NCBI GenBank assembly: GCA_024641255.1 | Contig: JAHEDL010000151.1 | Span: 1-5,634, forward strand | DNA length: 5,634 nucleotides | Direction of reading: 5' to 3' | DNA from: Pseudorhodobacter sp. | GTDB taxonomy: Bacteria; Pseudomonadota; Alphaproteobacteria; Rhodobacterales; Rhodobacteraceae | Shown here: piece by piece, positions 1 through 5,024 of the stretch | Numbering within the stretch: position 1 is the first letter of the stretch | How the letters are laid out: every line of letters starts with the position of its first letter | The notes under the pieces: generated by a model | What the model saw: only the letters and a program-made list of their open reading frames with translations | What the model was told of the DNA's origin: nothing | The model's database searches: none | Made by a program: the position numbers and the translations under genes

Positions 1-881
1 ACCGGAATGTTCAAAAGCTTGCGGAAACTCGCCGCATCAGGTGCCACATAGCCCGGCGCAAACGCCATCGGCGGCGCAATATGCACCGCCCCGCCCACCG
101 TGGCAGAGGTGCCCGTGGTCAGGTTGACATAATCAAGCCGATCTTGCAGCGCATGGCTCGCCGCCAGCGCCTCGTCTATCGTCAGGCCTTCATCATCACG
201 CTCGCCCGCGCTTAGCCGCAGCCCGATCACAAAGCGGTCGTCCGTGGCGGCGCGAATGGCATCGGCCACCTCGGCCAAAAACCGCAAGCGGTTTTCATCA
301 CTGCCACCATAGGCATCGTCACGCCGGTTGATCCGCGGGTTCAAAAACTGCGCCGGCAAATAGCCGTGGCTGGCCACCACCTCAACGCCATCCAACCCCG
401 CCTGCCACATCCGCCGCGCCGCCGCCGCATAACCCGCAATAATTTCGTCAATCATCGCAATGTCCAACGCCCGCGGCATCACATGAAAGCGTTCGTTGGG
501 CGACACCGACGGCGCATAGGCCACCGCCAGCAAGCCATCGGCGCTTTCCATAATCTCGCGGCCGGGGTGGAACAGTTGTGAAAACACCGCACAGCCCTCA
601 GCATGAATCGCCTGCGCCAGCGCGGTATAGCCCGGAATGCAGTCATCCGTCGTCGCCATCAGCAGATGCGAGGTATAGCGCGCGGTTTCATGCACCCCCG
701 CCACCTGAGTCACAATCAACCCCGCCCCGCCTTTGGCACGAGCAGTGTGATAGGCGATCAACGCCGCATTCACCGTGCCATCACTGGGCAACGTCGTGTC
801 ATGCCCCGTCGACATGATCCGGTTTTTCAACGTAACGCCGCGAATGGTCAGCGGTGCAAACAGATGCGGAAAAGTCGTCAT
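1..881 (-). CDS. NADH:flavin oxidoreductase, Old Yellow Enzyme / 2,4-dienoyl-CoA reductase-like (C-terminal part beyond window)
   Basis: Reading the minus strand from ATG at 881-879 gives 293 uninterrupted codons to the window edge, beginning MTTFPHLFAPLTIRGVTLKN. This is the FMN-binding TIM barrel of the Old Yellow Enzyme family. Visible motifs are LFAPLTI near residue 8, KNRIMSTGH (19-27), ARAKGGAGLIV (47-57), QLFHPGR (102-108, with the FMN-contacting Gln), SHGYLPAQFLNP (171-182), then AYGGSDENRLRF (190-201) and GLRLS (220-224). The MSTGH and EVVASHGYL stretches resemble the FadH/trimethylamine-dehydrogenase branch, whose members are usually about 650-690 residues with C-terminal 4Fe-4S and FAD/NAD(P)H domains. 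That part would lie left of position 1, so it is unconfirmed. A GGGGGAG ribosome site (minus strand, 890-884) lies just before the ATG. It is transcribed away from the XRE-cupin gene, its likely regulator. Ala and Gly codons end mostly in G. The substrate cannot be told: an enoyl-CoA, an N-methylated amine or betaine, or another enone are all possible. The fold is confident, the specificity is not. Confidence 0.9.
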   Translation of the reverse strand, partial: MTTFPHLFAPLTIRGVTLKNRIMSTGHDTTLPSDGTVNAALIAYHTARAKGGAGLIVTQVAGVHETARYTSHLLMATTDDCIPGYTALAQAIHAEGCAVFSQLFHPGREIMESADGLLAVAYAPSVSPNERFHVMPRALDIAMIDEIIAGYAAAARRMWQAGLDGVEVVASHGYLPAQFLNPRINRRDDAYGGSDENRLRFLAEVADAIRAATDDRFVIGLRLSAGERDDEGLTIDEALAASHALQDRLDYVNLTTGTSATVGGAVHIAPPMAFAPGYVAPDAASFRKLLNIP

Positions 882-922
882 GGCTCCCCCAAGCAATGCC
901 TTATGAATTGATAGGCGCGGCC

Positions 923-949
923 AGTAAAATTTGGAACAGATTTTTTACT
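923..949. promoter_or_regulatory. Inverted repeat AGTAAAA-N13-TTTTACT
   Basis: The arms AGTAAAA (923-929) and TTTTACT (943-949) are perfect 7-base reverse complements separated by 13 bases. The repeat ends exactly where the next one (950-969) begins, in a divergent intergenic region. It could be a second operator half or chance in AT-rich DNA. No function is shown by the sequence alone. Confidence 0.35.
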
Positions 950-969
950 TTGGCAAATATTCTTGCCAA
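950..969. promoter_or_regulatory. Candidate operator: inverted repeat TTGGCAA-N6-TTGCCAA
   Basis: TTGGCAA (950-956) and TTGCCAA (963-969) are perfect 7-base reverse complements with a 6-base spacer, so the arm centres lie 13 bases apart, near one helical turn. That spacing suits a dimeric helix-turn-helix protein. It lies 28 bases before the start of the XRE-cupin gene, and its left arm overlaps the best -35-like element for that gene. Autoregulation by the XRE-cupin protein plus control of the divergent oxidoreductase is the natural inference. Confidence 0.55.
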
Positions 970-980
970 GAAATTATAAG
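950..980 (+). promoter_or_regulatory. Possible promoter for XRE-cupin gene
   Basis: TTGGCA (950-955) matches five of six bases of the sigma-70 -35 consensus, and TATAAG (975-980) matches five of six of the -10. The spacer is 19 bases, longer than the optimal 17, so this would be a weak or activator-dependent promoter. The -35 is embedded in the left arm of the inverted repeat at 950-969, so a bound repressor would block it. Confidence 0.3.
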
Positions 981-997
981 AAAGGCACAATCACCGC

Positions 998-1567
998 ATG
1001 AGTTCTTTAGACGATGGCGGATTTCTGGGCGAACGGATGCGCGGCCTGCGCAAACGCCGCCGGATGACCATGGCCGAACTGGCCACCGCCGCCAATCTGT
1101 CCACCGGCTATATCAGCCAGCTGGAACGCAATCTTGCCTCGCCCTCTATCGCCGCCCTTGTGGCGATTGCCCGCGCGCTTCAGGTCACGGTGCAATGGTT
1201 CTTTGCCGGTGACGCCGCCGTGCCAGAGGATGAAAAGGGCTACGTCATCCGCCGCGAAAACCGCCTTAGCCTGCATTACGAAGGCGGCATCGTCGACGAA
1301 TTGCTGACGCCCAAATTCAGCATGCAGGTCGAAATGATCCACACCCGCATGCCCGCCGGCAGCGAAAGCGCCCAAAGCTATAGCCACGCCGGCGAAGAGG
1401 TTGGCTTTGTGTTGGAAGGCCGCGTCGAATTCTGGGTTGGCGAGCGGCATTTCCTGCTGGGTCCGGGCGACAGTTGCACCTATTCCTCGCACGAACCGCA
1501 CCGCTATCGAAATCCCGGCCCCGACCCTGCAATCATCATCTGGGCCATCAGCCCCCCCGGATTTTAA
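998..1567 (+). CDS. XRE-family transcriptional regulator with C-terminal cupin sensor domain
   Basis: This 189-residue protein has a DNA-binding helix-turn-helix at about residues 10-66 (LGERMRGLRKRRRMT, then AELATAANLS and GYISQLERNLASPS) and a small-molecule-binding cupin barrel at about 108-186. The cupin motifs are SHAGEEVGFVLEG (129-141) and GPGDSCTYSSHEPHRY (155-170). H130, E134 and H165/H168 are candidate metal ligands, while the usual first His of motif 1 appears replaced by Tyr128. Length and order match the XRE-cupin class, which includes PuuR-type regulators of amine and amino-acid use. The start at 998 leaves a short tail before the helix-turn-helix, and only a weak AAGG (982-985) lies upstream. 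It is divergent from the oxidoreductase and 80 bases ahead of modB on the same strand, so it may control either or both; the divergent gene is the likelier target. The ligand is unknown. Ala codons are strongly GCC-biased. Confidence 0.93.
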   Translation: MSSLDDGGFLGERMRGLRKRRRMTMAELATAANLSTGYISQLERNLASPSIAALVAIARALQVTVQWFFAGDAAVPEDEKGYVIRRENRLSLHYEGGIVDELLTPKFSMQVEMIHTRMPAGSESAQSYSHAGEEVGFVLEGRVEFWVGERHFLLGPGDSCTYSSHEPHRYRNPGPDPAIIIWAISPPGF

Positions 1568-1572
1568 CGCCC

Positions 1573-1616
1573 GCCGCAACCAGCACTGCCACCTTTCCTG
1601 TGGCGCCACATGCGGC
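1573..1616 (+). other. Potential hairpin and palindrome in the gap before modB
   Basis: Between the XRE-cupin stop (1567) and modB (1648) lies nested dyad symmetry. GCCGCA (1573-1578) can pair with TGCGGC (1611-1616), and GCCAC (1588-1592) with GTGGC (1600-1604) across a 7-base loop. The second element also belongs to a perfect 12-base palindrome, TGTGGCGCCACA (1599-1610), so two folds compete. No T-run follows, so it is not a standard intrinsic terminator. It could be a protein-binding palindrome controlling modBC, a transcript leader structure, or chance in G+C-rich DNA. It does not resemble the ModE box as remembered, and it is too short for a molybdenum-cofactor riboswitch. Confidence 0.35.
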
Positions 1617-1647
1617 TAACCTGCCCGCACCGAAGATGCGAGGATAG

Positions 1648-2346
1648 ATGACGGCTTGGCTTACCCCAGATCAATGGCAAGCGGTGGCGCTGTCGCTGCG
1701 CGTTTCGCTCTGGGCCGTGGCGGTCAGCCTGCCGCTGGGGGTGCTTGTTGCGCATGCCTTGGCGCGGTGGCAGTTTCCGGGCCGCCAACTGCTGAATGGT
1801 CTGGTGCATTTGCCGCTGATCTTGCCGCCCGTTGTCACCGGCTATCTGCTGTTGCTGACCTTTGGCCGCAAAGGCGCTATCGGCCAATATCTTGATATGA
1901 TTGGCGTGGTCTTTGCCTTTCGCTGGACAGGTGCCGCCTTGGCCGCAGGCGTCATGGCGTTTCCGCTGATGGTGCGCGCAATCCGGCTGGCCAGCGAAGC
2001 CGTCGACCCGAAACTGGAACAAGCCGCGTCGACCTTGGGTGCCTCAAAACCTTGGGTGTTTCTGACAGTCACCTTGCCGCTTATCTTGCCCGGCATCGTC
2101 GTCGGCGCCATCCTTGCCTTTGCCAAGGCAATGGGCGAATTCGGCGCCACCATCACCTTCGTGTCAAACATTCCGGGGCAAACCCAAACCCTGCCCTCGG
2201 CCATCTATGCCACGCTACAGGTGCCGGATGGCGACGCGCAGGCGCTGCGCTTGGTCATGGTGTCCTTCACCATTGCCATGGTCGCCTTGGTGCTCTGCGA
2301 ATGGCTGGGCCGCGTCGTGGCACGCAAGATCGGTGGCCGCGCCTGA
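1648..2346 (+). CDS. modB: Molybdate ABC transporter permease ModB
   Basis: This 232-residue inner-membrane protein forms the channel of a molybdate importer. Hydrophobic segments lie at about residues 13-38, 48-72, 86-112, 140-160 and 202-222. The cytoplasmic EAA loop that docks on the ATPase is at about 124-150 (EQAASTLGASKPW, then TLPLILPGI). The stretch AKAMGEFGATITFVSNIPG (159-177) followed by QTQTLPSAIY is characteristic of ModB, and length fits the family (about 225-235). The start is supported by GAGGA at 1640-1644, rather close to the ATG. The stop overlaps the modC start by one base (TGATG), so translation is coupled. The usual first gene, modA for the periplasmic binding protein, is absent; the gene upstream is the XRE-cupin regulator. 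Tungstate may also be carried, as in other Mod systems. A sulfate or tungstate-specific (Tup) permease is less likely because of the FGATITF...IPGQTQTLP signature. Confidence 0.93.
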   Translation: MTAWLTPDQWQAVALSLRVSLWAVAVSLPLGVLVAHALARWQFPGRQLLNGLVHLPLILPPVVTGYLLLLTFGRKGAIGQYLDMIGVVFAFRWTGAALAAGVMAFPLMVRAIRLASEAVDPKLEQAASTLGASKPWVFLTVTLPLILPGIVVGAILAFAKAMGEFGATITFVSNIPGQTQTLPSAIYATLQVPDGDAQALRLVMVSFTIAMVALVLCEWLGRVVARKIGGRA

Positions 2347-3437
2347 TGCTGTCCGTCACCATAACCCATGCCTTTCCCGGCCTGTCGCTGAAGGCGCAGT
2401 TTGATGCCCCCAACGGCGTTACCGCGCTTTTTGGCCGCTCTGGCTCTGGCAAAACCACGCTGGTCAATGCCGTTGCCGGATTGCTGCGCCCCGACCATGC
2501 CCGCATCACCCTTGAGGGCGATGTTTTGGTCGATACCGCCGCAAACATCTTTGTGCCGCCGCATCGCCGCCGCATTGGCTATGTGTTTCAAGAGGCTCGG
2601 CTTTTCCCGCATCTGACCGTACAGCAAAACCTGCGCTACGGTCGGTTCTTCGCCCCGCGTGGCAACAGGGCCGATTTTGACCAGATCGTTGATCTGCTGG
2701 GGCTTGCCCCGCTTTTGGCGCGGCGACCCATCGGGCTTTCGGGCGGCGAAAAGCAGCGCGTCGCGCTGGGGCGGGCGATCCTGTCGCAGCCCCGGCTTTT
2801 GCTGTTGGACGAACCGCTTGCGGCGCTGGATGAACCGCGCAAGGCCGAAATCCTGCCCTATCTTGAACGTCTGCGCGACGACCTGCGACTGCCGATGCTC
2901 TATGTCAGCCACTCTGCCGCCGAGGTGGCGCGTCTTGCCACCACCCTCGTGCTGATCGACGCGGGCCGCGTCACTGCCGCAGGCCCCGCCGCCGATCTGC
3001 TGTCAGACCCCAATATCGCGCCGGAGTTTGGTGTGCGCGAAGCGGGCGCAATTCTGACCGCCAAAGTCATCGCCCACGAAGCCGACGGCCTGACACGGCT
3101 AGACTGTGCGGCGGGTCCGCTGTGGTTGCCACGGGTCGATCTGCCGCCCGGCGCGCGGCTACGGCTGCGCATCCTTGCGCAAGATGTGATGCTGGCGCTA
3201 CACCGCCCCGATGCGATTTCCGCGCTGAACATCCTGCCCGCCACGGTGAAAGACCTGCGCTTGGGCGATGGCGCAGGCGCCATGGTGCAGCTTGATGCGG
3301 GCGGCGATCTGGTCTTGGCCCGCGTCACCCGGCGCTCTGTCGAAAATCTGCGGCTGGCCCCCGGCGTTGCCGTGCATCTGGTGCTCAAGGCGGTGTCGGT
3401 TGCACCGCAAAGCATCGGCGGCGAAAACCAGCCTTAA
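2346..3437 (+). CDS. modC: Molybdate ABC transporter ATP-binding protein ModC
   Basis: This 363-residue protein is the cytoplasmic ATPase that powers ModB. Walker A is GRSGSGKT (30-37), the Q-loop Gln is Q82 (GYVFQEARLFPHLTV), the ABC signature LSGGE is at 131-135, Walker B LLLLDEP at 151-157, the D-loop near 160-163, and the switch His is H189 (YVSHS). After the ATPase core, residues from about 232 lead to a Mop/TOBE oxyanion-binding domain near 292-352 (SALNILPATV, then VARVTRRS-like and LKAVSV stretches), the hallmark of ModC among ATPases. Length matches the usual 350-370. The start at 2346 is chosen because it overlaps the modB stop (TGATG) and begins just before MLSVTITHAFPGLSL, a typical ModC N-terminus; the same frame is open further upstream, but only within modB. 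All catalytic motifs are intact. The stop abuts the end of the convergent regulator gene with no spacer. Confidence 0.94.
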   Translation: MLSVTITHAFPGLSLKAQFDAPNGVTALFGRSGSGKTTLVNAVAGLLRPDHARITLEGDVLVDTAANIFVPPHRRRIGYVFQEARLFPHLTVQQNLRYGRFFAPRGNRADFDQIVDLLGLAPLLARRPIGLSGGEKQRVALGRAILSQPRLLLLDEPLAALDEPRKAEILPYLERLRDDLRLPMLYVSHSAAEVARLATTLVLIDAGRVTAAGPAADLLSDPNIAPEFGVREAGAILTAKVIAHEADGLTRLDCAAGPLWLPRVDLPPGARLRLRILAQDVMLALHRPDAISALNILPATVKDLRLGDGAGAMVQLDAGGDLVLARVTRRSVENLRLAPGVAVHLVLKAVSVAPQSIGGENQP

Positions 3438-4196
3438 CTAGCGCAACACCCGGCGCAATTCGGTCTGCCCCCGCAACATCGCAGGCAGATAGTGGTCCAC
3501 CACGCTTTGCAACGGCTCGCCGCGCGCAGGCAGACCAAAATTCAACGCTGCCACCACCTTACCCCGCGCATTCAGCACCGGCACCGCAATCGACCGCAGC
3601 CCAAGCTCGACCTCTTGGTCAATCACCGCATACCCTTGCGCCCGCACCCGCGCCAATTCCTGCAAGATCGCGCCCGCATCGGTCAGCGTGTGGCTGGTGC
3701 GCGCGGGCAATTCCGCCGCCAGAATGTCACGCGCCTGCACTTCGGGCAGCGCCGCCAACATCACCCGCCCCATCGACGTGCAATAGGCTGGCAACCGCGA
3801 CCCCGGCATCAGCGCAATCGACATCACCTTCCGCTGCGCCGCCCGCGCCACATACACAATCTCGGCCCCATCCAGGATCGACACCGACGAACTTTCGCCC
3901 AACTCCTCTGACAGCGCATCAAGCCAAGGCTGCACCATCTGCGGCAGCGGCATCGTCGCCAGACAAGCCGTGCCCAGCCGCAACACCCGCGGCGTCAGCG
4001 TAAAGAACTTGCCGTCATAATCGGCGTAACCTTGATGCGCCAAAGTCAGCAGACAGCGCCGCGTCGTCGCCCGGTCCATCCCCGCCGCCGCCGCCGCCTC
4101 GGCAATCGATTGCCGCGGCCGGTCGGCGGTAAACGTCTCAATAACCGCAAGCCCCTTGGCAAGGCCGCCCATAATGTCGCGCTCGGTGATTGTCAT
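3438..4196 (-). CDS. pcaR: IclR-family regulator, PcaR/PobR type (beta-ketoadipate pathway)
   Basis: This 252-residue protein has an N-terminal winged helix-turn-helix at about residues 10-72 (GGLAKGLAVIETF, SIAEAAAAAGMDRATTRRCL, FFTLTPRVLRLG) and a C-terminal IclR effector domain at about 85-248 (AYCTSMGRVMLAAL at 137-150, QEVELGLRSIAVPVLN at 194-209). The DRATTRR recognition region and FTLTPRVLRLG wing match the PcaR/PcaU/PobR branch, which senses beta-ketoadipate pathway intermediates. It is divergent from pcaI, the classical target. The chosen start is ATG at 4196-4194 (MTITERDIMGG). An in-frame ATG at 4247 would run translation through the inverted repeat at 4205-4239, and the ATG at 4172 is also possible. 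Ribosome sites are weak for all three. Whether it activates or represses, and its inducer, cannot be read from the sequence. Codons end mostly in G, unlike the plus-strand genes. Confidence 0.9.
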   Translation of the reverse strand: MTITERDIMGGLAKGLAVIETFTADRPRQSIAEAAAAAGMDRATTRRCLLTLAHQGYADYDGKFFTLTPRVLRLGTACLATMPLPQMVQPWLDALSEELGESSSVSILDGAEIVYVARAAQRKVMSIALMPGSRLPAYCTSMGRVMLAALPEVQARDILAAELPARTSHTLTDAGAILQELARVRAQGYAVIDQEVELGLRSIAVPVLNARGKVVAALNFGLPARGEPLQSVVDHYLPAMLRGQTELRRVLR

Positions 4197-4204
4197 GGCC
4201 CATC

Positions 4205-4239
4205 TGTGCGATATGTCAACAACGGTTGTATACCGCACA
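4205..4239. promoter_or_regulatory. Candidate PcaR operator: nested inverted repeats
   Basis: TGTGCGATAT (4205-4214) and ATACCGCACA (4230-4239) are reverse complements at nine of ten positions, separated by 15 bases. Nested within is an 11-base odd palindrome, ACAAC-G-GTTGT (4219-4229). The position between divergent pcaR and pcaI fits IclR-family regulators, which bind dyads as dimers or tetramers and often control their own gene. It overlaps the candidate -10 for pcaR and lies 63 bases upstream of the pcaI start. Function is inferred from symmetry and location. Confidence 0.55.
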
Positions 4240-4255
4240 AACCGCATAGACGCAA
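4227..4255 (-). promoter_or_regulatory. Possible pcaR promoter
   Basis: On the minus strand, TTGCGT (4255-4250) and TATACA (4232-4227) are separated by exactly 17 bases, matching three and four of six consensus bases. Transcription would begin near 4220, leaving a short leader before the ATG at 4196 and favouring that start over 4247. The -10 lies within the inverted repeat at 4205-4239, so bound PcaR would occlude it. A perfect TTGACA also occurs at 4219-4214, but its -10 would fall on the start codon. Confidence 0.25.
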
Positions 4256-4289
4256 ACCCCGCCCCCGCCTATGTGAACTGCACAGCCAT

Positions 4290-4295
4290 AGGAGA
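4290..4295 (+). promoter_or_regulatory. Strong ribosome binding site of pcaI
   Basis: AGGAGA lies six bases before ATG 4302. It fixes the pcaI start, since the reading frame itself stays open much further upstream, back through the pcaR region. Confidence 0.85.
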
Positions 4296-4301
4296 TGCGG
4301 A

Positions 4302-5024
4302 ATGGACAAAACGATTCCCAATCTGGCCACCGCGGTCGCCGGAATTGGTGATGGCGCGGTGGTGATGATCGGCGGGTTCGGCGGCTCTGGCGCGCCGATA
4401 GAACTGATCCACGCCTTGATTGATCGCTTCAAGGCCACCGGCCATCCGGCACAACTGACAGTCATCAACAACAACGCGGGCAACGGCCACATCGGGCTGG
4501 CGGCGCTGATCGAAGCTGGCATGGTGAAAAAGCTGATCTGCTCTTTCCCCCGCTCTGCCGATCCGGTGGTGTTCACCGAACTGTATCTGGCGGGCAAGAT
4601 CGACCTGGAACTGGTGCCGCAAGGCACGCTGGCGGAACGTATCCGTGCGGGCGGCGCGGGCATTCCGGCCTTCTACACCCCCACCAGCTTTGGCACCGAT
4701 CTTGCCAACGGCAAGAAGATCGAAGACTTCGACGGCAGATCCTACGTGCAGGAACGCTGGCTGAAAGCCGACTTTGCCTTGGTAAAGGCCGATATCGGCG
4801 ACACCCACGGCAACCTGACCTATCGCGCCGCCGCGCGCAATTTCAACCCGCTGATGTGCACCGCCGCCACCGTCTCCATCGCCCAAGTCCGCCAGATCGT
4901 CGCCCCCGGCGGCATCGACCCCGAACACGTCATCACCCCCGGCATCTTCGTGCAAGGCGTGGTCGCCGTGGCGAACCCACAGCAGGAAGAAACCCTTAAC
5001 CGCGCCGGAGCCGTCTACGCATGA
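4302..5024 (+). CDS. pcaI: 3-Oxoadipate CoA-transferase subunit A (PcaI)
   Basis: This 240-residue protein is the alpha subunit of a class I CoA-transferase. Together with PcaJ it would move CoA from succinyl-CoA to 3-oxoadipate, the penultimate step of the beta-ketoadipate pathway for aromatic breakdown, in the cytoplasm. The N-terminus MDKTIPNLATAVAGIGDGA leads into the glycine-rich CoA-transferase motif GGFGGSGAP (24-32). The stretches NNNAGNGHIGLAALIEAG (56-73), SFPRSADP (81-88), LELVPQGTLAERIRAGGAGI (102-121), FYTPTSFGT (124-132) and FNPLMCTAA (181-189) are typical of PcaI. The ATG at 4302 is fixed by AGGAGA and by the usual PcaI start. It overlaps pcaJ by four bases (ATGA). The divergent PcaR-type regulator supports 3-oxoadipate as substrate, but paralogues acting on acetoacetate (ScoA, AtoD) look similar, so specificity rests partly on context. 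Confidence 0.93.
   Translation: MDKTIPNLATAVAGIGDGAVVMIGGFGGSGAPIELIHALIDRFKATGHPAQLTVINNNAGNGHIGLAALIEAGMVKKLICSFPRSADPVVFTELYLAGKIDLELVPQGTLAERIRAGGAGIPAFYTPTSFGTDLANGKKIEDFDGRSYVQERWLKADFALVKADIGDTHGNLTYRAAARNFNPLMCTAATVSIAQVRQIVAPGGIDPEHVITPGIFVQGVVAVANPQQEETLNRAGAVYA

Larger units (their letters stand above)
882..997. promoter_or_regulatory. Divergent control region between oxidoreductase and XRE-cupin regulator
   Basis: These 116 bases separate two divergent start codons and are clearly more AT-rich than their surroundings, especially 921-983. They contain two inverted repeats lying end to end (923-949 and 950-969, listed separately). The region must hold promoters for both genes. On the minus strand only a weak candidate was seen: TTCCAA at 936-931 and TATCAA at 913-908 with 17 bases between. 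Close packing of repeats and promoter signals suggests the XRE-cupin protein binds here and controls both directions. This is inferred from layout. Confidence 0.6.
4197..4301. promoter_or_regulatory. Divergent pcaR-pcaI control region
   Basis: These 105 bases separate the preferred pcaR start from the pcaI start. They contain the inverted repeat at 4205-4239, a possible pcaR promoter at 4227-4255 and the pcaI ribosome site. No convincing -35/-10 pair was found for pcaI on the plus strand, which would fit a promoter that depends on PcaR for activation, although weak promoters are hard to see by eye. Confidence 0.6.

Noticed and set aside
366..911. Several plus-strand frames rich in Arg, His and Pro
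   Set aside because: They are shadows of the minus-strand oxidoreductase, whose conserved FMN-barrel motifs run through the whole stretch.
1007..1609. Long reverse-strand open frame of about 200 codons opposite the XRE-cupin gene
   Set aside because: It is the antisense of a clear helix-turn-helix/cupin gene, shows no recognisable domain, and arises from strong G+C third-position bias.
1573..1647. Molybdenum-cofactor riboswitch before modB
   Set aside because: The gap is too short for that RNA class and none of its conserved layout was seen; only small ambiguous stems are present.
1568..1647. Remnant of a deleted modA
   Set aside because: Eighty bases with no recognisable ModA-like peptide in any frame; nothing positive supports a pseudogene.
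2052..2345. N-terminal extension of modC into modB, or a fused protein
   Set aside because: The frame is merely open; the extra residues are out-of-frame modB sequence, and ATG 2346 overlaps the modB stop in the usual coupled fashion.
2205..2912. Reverse-strand open frame spanning modB and modC
   Set aside because: It crosses two well-supported genes on the other strand and shows no domain-like sequence.
4081..4097. Triplet run of CCG/GCC inside pcaR as a possible phase-variation repeat
   Set aside because: It encodes a short Ala run in the helix-turn-helix domain; changes in triplet number would keep frame, and such runs are common in G+C-rich genes.
4032..4301. N-terminal extension of pcaI upstream of 4302
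   Set aside because: The extra residues are Arg/Pro-rich antisense of pcaR; AGGAGA and the family N-terminus fix the start at 4302.
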